A DNA stretch of 64,000 nucleotides from Rouxiella badensis (GTDB lineage: Bacteria; Pseudomonadota; Gammaproteobacteria; Enterobacterales; Enterobacteriaceae), in contig CP114060.1 of the NCBI GenBank assembly GCA_026967495.1, positions 3,224,001-3,288,000 of the forward strand, written 5' to 3'. A program made the position numbers and the translations under genes. Below are positions 9,704 to 19,272 of the stretch, in pieces; the stretch's first letter is position 1; each line of letters opens with the position of its first letter. The notes under the pieces were generated by a model. It saw nothing but the letters and a program-made list of their open reading frames with translations, searched no databases and had not been told where the DNA came from.

Positions 9704-9719
9704 GAGGCGTCATGCATTT

Positions 9720-11307
9720 TTATTTCGTTGGCTGCGCTGGCACCACAGTTGGCGGTACCGGGGCGTCAGGCTGGACGGGCGCTGCCTGAGTCTCTGGTTG
9801 AGCAGGTGCCTGCTGAGCCGGGATAGCCGGGCCACCAAACACGCCAAAGAGACCGGCAAACTGCTGAAGCGTCATCTTCTGACCGTTCAGGTCCACCTGA
9901 TTATCCGAGTAGTGGAAGCTGCTGGTAATCGCGTTGTCTTGCAGGGTGGTCAGTTTGAACATCTGGCCCATAGCGGCGAGTCCCCTGAACCTGCTGTTTA
10001 GCCAGCTTCTCTGCGTCATCACCGGTATAGCCTTCAACTTTGGCAGTCTGCGTAGTCAGTTCGGTTGCCATATCGATAGGGATGTTCAGCTTGGCATCAA
10101 CGTTGCTAACCAGCTGAGAAATCAACTGATCCTCCGTCTGCGCCTGAGAGGTTGCTACGGTCGGATCTTTCAGGTCCAGCTTGAGATTGAACGTACTCTC
10201 ACCTTTGCTGTTTTTCCAGCTTAGCGGATCGATATTGATGCTTGGATTGCCCTTGAGCAGGATTGGCAGATTAGAGAGCAGCAGCGCGGTGGCCTGCTGC
10301 TGATAAATCTGCGGGTCCAGTTGCTGGGATTTCTGCAACAAGTCCATCGCCTGCTGATGGTAGGTGTCGGTAAATTGTTTCAACGCCTGCTCGTCCAGTC
10401 TGTCGAGCTTGATGGTCAGCTTACCAGAACCGAAGTCAGCTCCCTGAATTTTCAGGGAATCCAGTGAGTAGTTCAGCTCACCTTTGAGGTTTTGACCCTC
10501 TTCATCAAATTGACTGTTCAGCTTGAAGCCAGCAACCTGAGCGACATCTTTGTTGTCGATATCAATGCCAATGTTGTCGGCATTGAGATTGCCACCGCCA
10601 ATGTAAAGCTGGGACTGGCTCTGATGGGTGTCGCTGGTCAGGTTCAAACCGGCCAGCGTAATTTTCTCAAGTTGGCCCCACTGGTTTGGCGAGGTAAACG
10701 CCAGGCTATCGGCCTTGGTGTCAATTTTCACCTTCTTCAGGTCTTTATCGGCGTCAAGGTTAACCGTCGCACCAGAGAACTGAAGTCGGCTGTTATTTTT
10801 CTGGAAATCGATGGGTTGAATATTAATAACCGAGGCGGTGTCACCGCTGTAGCCGACGCGAGTTTCCGCGGTAACCGGCGATTTGCCTTGGGTCATGTCA
10901 AACAGGTCTTTTACCGCAGGGGTATTTTGCAGTTCGGTGTGAACCGATGCCGCGCTCGGGATCAGATTGAATTTTTTAAGCTGAGCGGCCGGGAATGGAC
11001 CATGATCGAGGGTCTCGAGGAAAGCAATCTCATCCCCCGGTTGCAGCACGTTGTCAGGCGAGTTGCCGTCTGGCTGCGCCACAAAACGCACGGTGCTGCT
11101 GAAAATACCGCGTTGATAATCTTGATAAACCAGTTTGATACCGGCGTGAGGATAGTGGGCTTGAATCTGAGAATTGGCTTCGGCAACCGTATCGCCCATA
11201 TTTTGCTCGAGCATTTTTCCTGTGTACCAGGAAGTGCCTGTCCATGCTGCGCCAAGTACTACGATGACGCTTACAGCGACTAACGATTTTTTCATAGTTC
11301 TGTTCAT
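9720..11307 (-). CDS. ydgA: DUF945 family protein YdgA, one frameshift
   Basis: Envelope-associated protein of unclear function. An N-terminal signal anchor (MKKSLVAVSVIVVLGAAWTGTSWYTG) precedes about 480 residues of beta-rich DUF945 sequence and a Pro/Gln/Ala-rich tail. The frame breaks at 9978-9984 (plus strand GAGTCCC). Dropping one base gives KQQVQGLAAMGQMFKLTTLQDNAITSS, which continues the E. coli-like sequence to the stop at 9720. Next to manA as in E. coli. Probably intact in the organism. Confidence 0.88.
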
Positions 11308-11463
11308 CCTTTTAACTGCTATCAGTAACGACAGCCTCTCAATCAGGTCGTTAAGGTTATCAAACTTAATGCCTTACTGCTTTTATTGTGGTGGAAAAAC
11401 CGGCCTTTAGGCAAACATTTAGGAAAATTGTCCCTTTTTGCCGGTTGTTTTTACAGAAGATAT

Positions 11464-12642
11464 TTAGGAAAGCTGGTTAAACACGCGGGCGATTCGTCCA
11501 TTTCCGCTGACGTTTACCGGCGAGTCGGAGGCCGACAGATAGCAAGATTCACCCGGCTGAAGGACAACCTGATGCCCGTCTTTTTCCAGTACGGTCTGGC
11601 CTTCGACGCAGAAGATAATAGCGGCGCTGTCTTGCGCCAACGACTGCGGTTCTGCGCTCAGGCTATGCAGTGAGAAGGCAAAATCCTCAACCGGGATCGG
11701 GAAGCTAAGCTCGTGGCCTTTTTGAACCGGCGTGGTCAGCAACGCATCCGCAGGCTTGGATTCAAACTTCAGATTGGCGTAGAGCTCCGGGATATCAATG
11801 TATTTAGGGGTCAGACCGGCGCGCAATACGTTGTCCGAGTTGGCCATTACCTCAAGTGCCACCCCTTCGAGGTAGGCATGCGGCGTTTCGGCGTAGAGGA
11901 ACATCGCTTCACCCGGTTGAAGTTCGATGACGTTGAGCAGCAACGGGGAGAACAGACCGCTGTCATCGGGATAATGTTGCGCAATGCTGCGAATGGTGTC
12001 CCACGGTTGGCCGTGCTGAGCCTTGAGTGTGTTTTTAAGAATGTCTAACGCCAGCGATTTAGTTTCACCCTTCATGCCGAGGAGCGCGGCGAACAGCGTT
12101 TTTAAATGTTCCTTATCCGGGTGAGCGAGGAAACTGGCGATATCAGGATGAGTTCCCGAAATCGGCTGTAGCAGGGACTGAATGTCACTCAGCTCACGAA
12201 AGCCGTTCATGGCGGCAAACGGCGTCAAGGCGAAAACCAGCTCCGGCTTGTGATTGGCATCTTTATAGTTACGCTCGGCAGCGTCGAGAGGAATCCCCGC
12301 CTTGTTCTCTTTATCAAAGCCCACTACCGCATTGCTTTTACTCGGGTGAACCTGAATAGACAACGGTTGACTGGCGCACAGTACTTTGAACAGGAAAGGC
12401 AGTTCGCCGAAGCGCTGCGCCACTTTACTCCCCAGATTACCCTCGAGATCCTGACTTATCAGGTCGCGAAGTGAAACGTTATTGCCGTTGTTATCGGTGA
12501 TTGAAGAGCTGCTTTTCGGGTGCGCGCCCATCCACAGTTCGGCCATCGGTTTTCCCTGAGGATTACTAATGCCATAGAGGTTGGTGAGCGCGTCAACGCT
12601 TCCCCAGGCGTAATTTTGTACATTGTTATGCATCTTTTTCAT
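11464..12642 (-). CDS. manA: mannose-6-phosphate isomerase
   Basis: Interconverts fructose-6-phosphate and mannose-6-phosphate; cytoplasmic zinc enzyme feeding GDP-mannose synthesis and mannose use. 392 residues, collinear with E. coli ManA: NVQNYAWGS, MAELWMGAHPKSSS, the zinc ligands in SIQVHPSK and HKPELVFALTPF, and the active-site Arg in NSDNVLRAGLTPKYIDIPEL. Intact frame. It contains the only intact GAGCTC of the window (11782-11787). The 258 bases upstream show no further gene. Confidence 0.96.
   Translation of the reverse strand: MKKMHNNVQNYAWGSVDALTNLYGISNPQGKPMAELWMGAHPKSSSSITDNNGNNVSLRDLISQDLEGNLGSKVAQRFGELPFLFKVLCASQPLSIQVHPSKSNAVVGFDKENKAGIPLDAAERNYKDANHKPELVFALTPFAAMNGFRELSDIQSLLQPISGTHPDIASFLAHPDKEHLKTLFAALLGMKGETKSLALDILKNTLKAQHGQPWDTIRSIAQHYPDDSGLFSPLLLNVIELQPGEAMFLYAETPHAYLEGVALEVMANSDNVLRAGLTPKYIDIPELYANLKFESKPADALLTTPVQKGHELSFPIPVEDFAFSLHSLSAEPQSLAQDSAAIIFCVEGQTVLEKDGHQVVLQPGESCYLSASDSPVNVSGNGRIARVFNQLS
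11782..11787. other. only intact GAGCTC in the window
   Basis: By eye this is the single complete GAGCTC in 64 kb. At least twelve other places that conserved reading frames require to be GAGCTC carry one extra central base. See the findings. Confidence 0.85.
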
Positions 12643-12900
12643 GGGTTCATCCTAATCTGGAAGAGAAATTGAGTTCCTGCGCTTATCATAAGAGATGTGC
12701 TGTGATTCTGTAAGCACTGTTCGACAACTTCCCACAACCTTGCTGAACTGACAGGCGCTTCGACGCGGCCGGATTAAAACGTATTAAAGCAATCTGTTCA
12801 TGGCGTGAGCTATCGGGCACAAAGGCCATACGCGGTTCCCGTTAATTATTAATGCTGCTCAACGATAAGATTAAATAACAGTTGGCTTTTTATAACGCGA

Positions 12901-13434
12901 TTAGCTAAATGAATTGAGATAATCAATATAGCCTTTAGCGTTGCTTTCTAATTCCTGTTGTGAAATTCCAATTTCAGTGCCGTAGACAGAATAAAACGGG
13001 AGATAATGCGCGCCTACATATTTTGCAGTCATCTCGAACGGAATGAGTATTTCCTCCAGTGAATAACGATAACGTCCATCGCGCGTGAAGTCCTCTTGCT
13101 TAATACCAGCGCTTACCGCCAAGGCAAATTTACGGCCTTTAAGCTTATAGCCACTGGTCGAACCGTATGCCCAGCCGTAGGTAAGGACTTCGTCGAGCCA
13201 CTTTTTCAGCAGAGGAGGGCAGTTAAACCAATAAAGCGGAAACTGTAGAATAATACTTCCATGTTGTTCAATTAATCGTTGTTCTTTCTCTACATCAATG
13301 ATGCCATCAGGATAATGTTGGTAAAGAGAGTGGACGGTAAATAAGTCCGGATATTTATCCAGCTCACTCACCCATCTTTTATTCACGATAGAATCATTTA
13401 TGTTTGGGTGAATAACAATGATTAGAGTTTTCAA
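12901..13434 (-). CDS. NAD(P)H quinone oxidoreductase, flavodoxin-like fold
   Basis: Probable FMN or FAD quinone reductase of the KefF/YwrO/MdaB group. 177 residues: MKTLIIVIHPNINDSIVNKRW, then LQFPLYWFNCPPLLKKWLDEVLTYGWAYG, the family signature of the active-site region, and KLKGRKFALAVSAG. Divergent from an HxlR-family regulator across about 110 bases, a common arrangement for quinone- or aldehyde-responsive reductases. It occupies the place of fumA between manA and fumC. AT-richer than its neighbours, consistent with acquisition. Confidence 0.82.
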   Translation of the reverse strand: MKTLIIVIHPNINDSIVNKRWVSELDKYPDLFTVHSLYQHYPDGIIDVEKEQRLIEQHGSIILQFPLYWFNCPPLLKKWLDEVLTYGWAYGSTSGYKLKGRKFALAVSAGIKQEDFTRDGRYRYSLEEILIPFEMTAKYVGAHYLPFYSVYGTEIGISQQELESNAKGYIDYLNSFS

Positions 13435-13507
13435 AATTTATTCCCTGGTTATTAGATTGAATAGGGGCTTTATTAGGTGTTTGCATCATAGGGAGGTTTA
13501 ATTTAAA

Positions 13508-13540
13508 GTACAATACTGTCATTTTTGATATGTACTATAC
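13508..13540. promoter_or_regulatory. possible HxlR operator in the divergent promoter
   Basis: Two similar 9-mers, GTACAATAC (13508-13516) and GTACTATAC (13532-13540), spaced 24 bases apart between the reductase and the regulator. This fits a repeated site for the dimeric HxlR protein, but is inferred from pattern only. Confidence 0.35.
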
Positions 13541-13542
13541 AA

Positions 13543-13930
13543 ATGGATAGTGTAATGAGCGAAGAAACGGTCGATGCTTCCTGCGAGATTACGGGAGAAA
13601 CGGGGTTTGGCTATACGCTTTCACTGGTAAGCGGAAAATATAAAATGATGATTCTCTATTCTTTAGCGGGCCTCAGTCCGGTATTGAGGTTCAATGAGTC
13701 TCAAACGCCGAATCGGGACCATTTCTTACCGAACTTTAAGTCTGACGCTAAAAGAGTTGGAAAGTGACGCTTTAATTATCAGAAATGAGTATCCGCAAAT
13801 TCCGCCTAAGGTCGAATATAGCCTCTCGGAAAGAGGGCGTTCGCTGATCCCCGTTCTGGATATGATGTGTGATTGGGGAAACGTCCATCGTCATGACGAA
13901 GCGAACAATAAAGCGACTGAATCAAAGTAG
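13543..13930 (+). CDS. HxlR-family winged-helix regulator, one frameshift
   Basis: Small MarR/HxlR-like transcription factor, probably controlling the divergent reductase. The core reads FGYTLSLVSGKYKMMILYSLAG, RFNELKRRIGTISYRTLSLTLKELESDALIIR, PPKVEYSLSERGRSLIPVLDMMCDWG, with the helix-turn-helix in the middle. The frame breaks at 13696-13702 (GAGTCTC); removing one base gives GAGCTC and the conserved RFNELKRRI. ATG codons at 13543 and 13555 are both possible and neither has a strong ribosome site. Confidence 0.85.
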
Positions 13931-14146
13931 CCTTATGATTAATAAGGTTTTAATTTGTATTTTGCAGCAAGGCCTGATTTAACCCCCGATCGTGAATAAA
14001 AAGTGCGGTGAGCGCCAAATCCCGAAATTCCTACAACAACTCGTTAACCTTATGGTTATAATTGCCTATCCGTCGGCACAGCCTTGGGAGCGTCGTCGGT
14101 ACCCTGCAATTTAAAATTTTTGAAGAAACCGCGTAAGGAGACAGTA

Positions 14147-15545
14147 ATGGCAGCTCATCGCATTGAAAAAGACTCAATGGGACCGATCGAAGTTCCGGCC
14201 GATAAACTTTGGGGAGCACAGACTCAGCGTTCACTAGAGCATTTTCGTATTTCCAGTGAAAAAATGCCCACCGCGCTCATCAACGCTCTCGCTCAGACCA
14301 AACGTGCCGCCGCCACCGTAAACATGGATCTCGGCCTGCTCCCGGCCGACCGTGGGAATGCGATTATTGCCGCCGCCGACGAAGTTCTGGCCGGCAAGCA
14401 TGAGAGTGAATTCCCGCTTTCAATCTGGCAGACCGGTTCCGGTACCCAGACCAACATGAACATGAACGAAGTGCTGGCAAACCGCGGAAGCGAGATTCTT
14501 GGCGGCGAGCGTGGCGAAGGTCGTTTGATTCACCCTAACGATGACGTTAACAAGAGCCAGAGCCTCCAACGACGTATTTCCAACCGCAATGCACGTTGCA
14601 GCGGTGGTTTCTGTTCGCGAACATCTGATCCCTGAACTGAAAGTATTGCACAAGACGTTGACCGACAAGGCCGAAGCCTTTAAAGATATCGTCAAGATTG
14701 GCCGTACTCACCTACAGGACGCTACACCGCTGACGCTGGGACAGGAAATCTCTGGCTGGGCCGCGATGCTGGCACACAATCTGGTGCACATCGAAGCTAG
14801 CATTCCACATATTGCTGAACTGGCGCTGGGCGGCACCGCAGTAGGTACCGGTCTGAACACTCATCCTGAGTATGCGGTTCGCGTTGCCAAAGCGATTGCC
14901 GACCTGACCGGTCAGCCTTTTGTGACCTCTCCCAACAAGTTCGAAGCGCTGGCAACCTGTGATGCGCTGGTTCATGGTCACGGTGCACTGAAAGGTCTGG
15001 CTGCTTCCCTAATGAAAATTGCCAACGACGTTCGCTGGTTGTCTTCAGGCCCACGCAGCGGCATCGGCGAGATTTCGATTCCAGAAAACGAGCCAGGCAG
15101 CTCTATCATGCCAGGCAAGGTCAACCCGACTCAGTGTGAGGCGATGACCATGCTGTGCGCACAGGTTCTGGGTAATGACGTTGCGGTTAACATCGGTGGC
15201 GCATCCGGTAACTTCGAGCTGAACGTGTTCCGTCCCATGGTTATTCACAACTATCTACAGTCTGTTCGCCTGCTGGCAGATGGTATGCAGGGCTTCAACG
15301 AGCACTGCGCCGTGGGTATCGAACCAAACCGTGACCGTATCACTCAGCTGCTGAACGAATCCCTGATGCTGGTTACCGCGCTGAATACCCATATCGGTTA
15401 CGATAAAGCCGCCGAAATCGCCAAGAAAGCGCATAAAGAAGGTCTGACCTTGAAGGCCTCTGCCCTCAAGCTTGGCTACCTGACCGAAGCTCAGTTTGAT
15501 GAGTGGGTGCGTCCAGAAGACATGGTTGGCAGCATGAAAAAATAA
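14147..15545 (+). CDS. fumC: class II fumarate hydratase, one frameshift
   Basis: Oxygen-stable fumarase of the TCA cycle, interconverting fumarate and malate. 465 residues when restored. Family signatures: QTGSGTQTNMNMNEV, SSNDVFPTAMHVAA, GRTHLQDATPLTLGQE, and the superfamily signature GSSIMPGKVNPTQ. The ATG follows AAGGAG. The frame breaks at 14560-14566 (GAGCCTC); removing one C gives GAGCTC and the invariant KSQSSNDVFPTAMH. A TATAAT hexamer at 14057-14062 is a candidate -10. Convergent with tus, as in E. coli; fumA is absent upstream. Confidence 0.95.
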
Positions 15546-15567
15546 GTCGTTAGTTTAACGACCGATT

Positions 15568-15604
15568 AAAGGCTCTGTCCGTTCGCGGCCAGAGCCTTTT
15601 TTAT
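15568..15604. terminator. terminator between fumC and tus
   Basis: AAAGGCTCTG / CAGAGCCTTTTTT stem with a C/G-rich loop and a T-run on the plus strand and an A-run on the other side. It serves fumC and probably converging tus transcripts. Confidence 0.88.
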
Positions 15605-15617
15605 GCTTTTTGAGAGG

Positions 15618-16554
15618 TTATACCGGCTGATCGGTGTAAAGATGCAGGCGTTTAATCAACAGATTAAGCGGTTGCGATTCGGGCTTATAGCGGTGTTTTA
15701 CCGCGCTGGCGTCATAGTTGGGCAGCTCGCCTAACTTGGGAATCTGTAGAAGCGGGTCACGCAGGCATAGGGTGATAAACGGCGACGGGCAGGGGTGTTG
15801 CACCTGCTTTTGACTGTTGCGATACCACACGCGGGCGATTGGTTGAACCTTGACCGGGCGTTTTATTTTGAGGATGGCATGCTCGGGCAGTTTTTTTACA
15901 TCGATGATTTCGCGTGTAATATTTTCCATCCACTGTTCTCGGGTGAACGGGGGCACCGCGCGACCGGCCGTCAGGCTTTTCTCCAGCTTTTGCAGCAGTT
16001 CGTCGCGGCTCAGGTTCTTGATAATGTGCTTGTTGGCCCAGCCAAAGCGCACTGAGTCAGGTTGTAAAAGGGTATTGATGGAGCGGTAGGCGTTGAGCGT
16101 GATAAGTCCACGCAGCTGACTGTGTACAAAATCAAAACGCTGCTCAGAAGGGAGGCCAGATTCAACAGTCACGATATTTTCGAGCCTCGCTCTTGAGCTT
16201 GTTCACCTCCTGAACCAGCAGCTGTGCGGCCTGATGCTCAGCCTGATCGACCGCATAACACAGCGCACCCGGCAGCCTGACGGCGGCTTTGCTGCTAACA
16301 TTGAGGCCGTTGTGATGGATAAACAGTTTTTGGAAATGCTGCATCGCCAGCTGGTGGGCGGCTTCACCCTGATGCGGCGTAACCTCGATAATAGAAGCGG
16401 GATTATGTTCAGCGCCTTTTTCTATTTCCGGAAGGGAAAATACTCGCGCCTCAAGCAATTCCAGCCGATCCAGGAAGCGAGTTAAATCCGTTGTCGCCAG
16501 TTCCAACTCCCGAAAACATTCATTCATGCGTAATTTCAAATCGTAGCTGACCAT
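15618..16554 (-). CDS. tus: Ter-binding replication fork trap protein Tus, one frameshift
   Basis: Binds Ter DNA and blocks the replicative helicase from one side. The restored protein of about 311 residues aligns along its length with E. coli Tus: RVFSLPEIEKGAEHNP, SSKAAVRLPGALCY, RFDFVHSQLRGLITLNAYR, RFGWANKHIIKNL, LKIKRPVKVQPIARVWY, KHRYKPESQPL. F, H and G of RFDFVHSQLRG correspond to Phe140, His144 and Gly149 of the pocket that holds the flipped C6 base in the E. coli lock. The frame breaks at 16192-16198 (GAGCCTC); removing one base gives KSELENIVTVES as expected. A Ter site lies in its promoter. Confidence 0.95.
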
Positions 16555-16563
16555 TACCCCTCC

Positions 16564-16583
16564 AATTAGTTACAACATACAAT
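16564..16583 (-). promoter_or_regulatory. Ter site in the tus promoter (TerB-like)
   Basis: The minus strand at 16566-16580 reads GTATGTTGTAACTAA, identical to the core of E. coli TerB, 12 bases upstream of the tus start. Tus bound here should repress its own gene. By comparison with E. coli TerB, the blocking face looks toward higher coordinates, so forks moving right to left are stopped. Confidence 0.93.
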
Positions 16584-16721
16584 ATAGCCTATAAAGATCA
16601 ACAGTGCACACCTGACCATCGGAAAGGTTTTTTTCTGGCAAGATGAAGAGGCGGGTCGGGGGAGATTGGGGTCAGTTTGGATATCGAGAATTATTGTATA
16701 TTTAGGTGATTTTTTGCCTTG

Positions 16722-16765
16722 TAGACTTTAAAGCGAGGACGGTTATTGGCTCGCTTTAAAGTCTA
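16722..16765. repeat. perfect 16-bp inverted repeat downstream of ynfM
   Basis: TAGACTTTAAAGCGAG at 16722-16737 and its exact complement at 16750-16765, with a 12-base loop. No T-run follows on either strand, so a simple intrinsic terminator is not convincing. It lies 27 bases after the ynfM stop and about 140 bases upstream of the Ter site. Confidence 0.75.
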
Positions 16766-16791
16766 ACACTCTGGTAAGGGGAAAGAGAGGC

Positions 16792-18093
16792 TCAGCTGTG
16801 TGCAATGCGAGATTCTGACAACTTCATCAGGCGATAACCGATACCAACGGCGATCAGCAGCATCACGCAGATATAGGCGGTGATGCCAACCCAGGAAAAG
16901 CGGTGCCAGAACACGCCGCCGAGCGTGCCCGCTACGCTTGAACCGGCGTAATAGGAGAAAAGATAAAGCGACGACGCCTGTCCCTTAGCGCGTTTCGCAC
17001 GCCTGCCAATCCAGCCGCTCGCGACAGAGTGGGCGGCAAAGAAGCCGCCTGTCACCATTGCCATTCCGATAAAGACCAGCCATACCGGGTTGAATGCGGT
17101 TATCAGGATACCAACCAGCATCAGAAGCAAGGAACCAATCAGCACCTGTCCACGCCCGTAAACGGCGGTCAGCGCACCGGCCTTCGGTGAGCTGTAGGTA
17201 CCCATCAGATAGGCAATCGACAGAATCCCGACAATCGCCTGGCTCAGGTGGTAAGGCGCACCTAGCAGGCGGTAACCGATGTAGTTAAACATGGTCACGA
17301 AGCTGCCCATAATCAGAAAACCTTCGGCAAACAGCAGCGGCAACCCGCTATCACGCCAGTGAAGCTTGAAGTTAATCATCAATTTACGCGGGCGCAGCGA
17401 ACTGGCGCGGAAATGACGCGACGCGGGCAGGATTTTCCAGAACATACTGGCCGAAAGCAGAGAGAAAACGCCGAGGAAGGCAACGGCAACGCGCCATGAT
17501 GCAAAATCGGTTAATACGCCGGTGACCAGACGTCCGCTCATGCCGCCTATTGAGTTACCGCTGATGTAAAGCCCGATCGAGAACGCAACCACGCTGGGGT
17601 GAATCTCTTCACTCAAATAGGTCATCGCCACGGCGGCAACGCCACTCAGCGACAGGCCAATTAACGCGCGCATCAGCAGAATGGCGTGCCAGCTGGTCAT
17701 GACTGAACAGACAATGGTGCAGATAGCGGCCAGCATCATGCCAACCACCATGACATTTTTACGGCCAACGGCGTCGGAAATAGGGCCGGTGAACAGCAGC
17801 CCGATCGCCATCATGCCGGTCGCGGCCGACAAAGAAAGACTGCTTGCCGCAGGCGAAACGCCAAACTCCTGGGACAGCACCGGCATAATCGGCTGCATGC
17901 AGTAAAGCAGGGCGAAAGTGGCTAAACCGGCCGAGAAAAATGCCAACGTCACGCGAATAAACTGCGGCGTTCCTCTCTTGATAAAGTCGTCTTTTACGGG
18001 CGTTGAAACCTGCGGGGTGATAGCGTGCAGTTCATCATCATTAACCGATTGGCCTGCCGCAGAGTCTGCGGGCTGCCGACGCGTGATGTTCAC
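16792..18093 (-). CDS. ynfM: MFS transporter YnfM
   Basis: Inner-membrane major facilitator of the YnfM type (proposed arabinose/drug efflux subfamily; substrate not known). 433 residues with a roughly 40-residue hydrophilic N-terminus and 12 predicted spans. MFS motif A is seen as GPISDAVGRKNVMVVG. Divergent from the LysR gene ynfL as in E. coli, where the same four-gene order with mlc and bioD2 occurs. Intact frame. Confidence 0.9.
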   Translation of the reverse strand: MNITRRQPADSAAGQSVNDDELHAITPQVSTPVKDDFIKRGTPQFIRVTLAFFSAGLATFALLYCMQPIMPVLSQEFGVSPAASSLSLSAATGMMAIGLLFTGPISDAVGRKNVMVVGMMLAAICTIVCSVMTSWHAILLMRALIGLSLSGVAAVAMTYLSEEIHPSVVAFSIGLYISGNSIGGMSGRLVTGVLTDFASWRVAVAFLGVFSLLSASMFWKILPASRHFRASSLRPRKLMINFKLHWRDSGLPLLFAEGFLIMGSFVTMFNYIGYRLLGAPYHLSQAIVGILSIAYLMGTYSSPKAGALTAVYGRGQVLIGSLLLMLVGILITAFNPVWLVFIGMAMVTGGFFAAHSVASGWIGRRAKRAKGQASSLYLFSYYAGSSVAGTLGGVFWHRFSWVGITAYICVMLLIAVGIGYRLMKLSESRIAHS

Positions 18094-18220
18094 GTGAAAT
18101 CCTTAATAAAATTATTTTGAAACAATAGTGTGTGTCAGAAAATTTTACTCAGTATTATTTTCTTAATCTAATATATTAATTACAGGGTTTTGATACTTTA
18201 AAGATATCAATGAGGGTTGT

Positions 18221-19124
18221 GTGAACAATATCGAGCTAAGGCATCTGCGCTATTTCATCGCGGTAGCAGAAGAGCTGCACTTTGGCCGTGCGGCGGAAAA
18301 GCTAAACATCTCGCAGCCGCCGTTAAGCCAGCAGATTCAAGCGCTTGAAACGCAAATTGGTGCGGTGTTGCTTTATCGTACCAACCGCAGCGTGCGTCTT
18401 ACCCAGGCGGGGGAGATGTTCCTGAAGGAGGCCAAGAGCATCGTAAGCAAGGTGCACGACGTCTCTGAGCAGGCGGCGCGCATTCATCGCGGCGAGGAGG
18501 GCAATCTGACGATTGGACTGACCTCATCGGCACCGTTTCTGAAAAAGATATCGCGCACTTTTCAGCGCTTCAGAATGGCGCATCCCCACGTCAATATTCG
18601 TATCGAAGAACTCAATAGCCAACAGCAGCTGCAACCGCTGGTTGAAGGGACTCTGGATCTGGGCGTCATGCGCAACGGCGTGCTGCCCGATGTTCTACAG
18701 CATCATCTGTTGCGTTCCGAGCCGCTGGTTGCCGTGGTCCCCGAGCAGCATCCACTGACTCAACTGCCGCCCGGCGAGCTGACGTTGAGCCACCTTGCCG
18801 ATCAGCCGTTCGTGTTTTTCTCCAAGGACGTAGGCACCTCGCTGTATGACGATATTCTTCAGCGCCTGGCGCTCGCCGGCATTACGCCTTTTATTACTCA
18901 GGAGGTCGGAGAGGCGTTGACCATCATTGGAACTCATTTCCGCGGGTCTTGGCGTATCGATATTGCCCGCCTCGTATAAACGTATTCAGGTTGACGGCGT
19001 TAAATATCTTTCCTTTAAAGATGAGCAGGTGAATACCCAGGTCTGGCTGGTCAGTCATCGTCATCGTCCGCTTTCTGCGCCGGCTTTGGCGCTGGCTAAA
19101 ATGATGATTGAAGACGGCGAATAG
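18221..19124 (+). CDS. ynfL: LysR-family regulator YnfL, one frameshift
   Basis: Probably controls the divergent ynfM. The GTG start at 18221 gives NNIELRHLRYFIAVAEELHFGRAAEKLNISQPPLSQQIQALE, the LysR helix-turn-helix, followed by the substrate-binding domain (FQRFRMAHPHVNIRIEELNS ... VEGTLDLGVMRNG). The frame breaks at about 18930 (TTGGAACTCATT); dropping one base gives LISAGLGVSILPASYKRIQ to the stop at 19124. An inserted base is the likeliest cause. Confidence 0.88.
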
Positions 19125-19272
19125 CCTGTTAAACCTGCAATTCCTTCAGGTATTAATTGTAATATGTGCACTAAATCACATATCGAATCAAATAGTTGAC
19201 GATAAATGACAAAAGCTACAACATAGCCTTTAATATTTATTTCGAAGCGCGAAAAATAACGAGGCACGTTGA

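Noticed and set aside
10492..11283. Long plus-strand frame inside ydgA
   Set aside because: It is the antisense shadow of a well-conserved gene, with no ribosome site and no protein-like composition.
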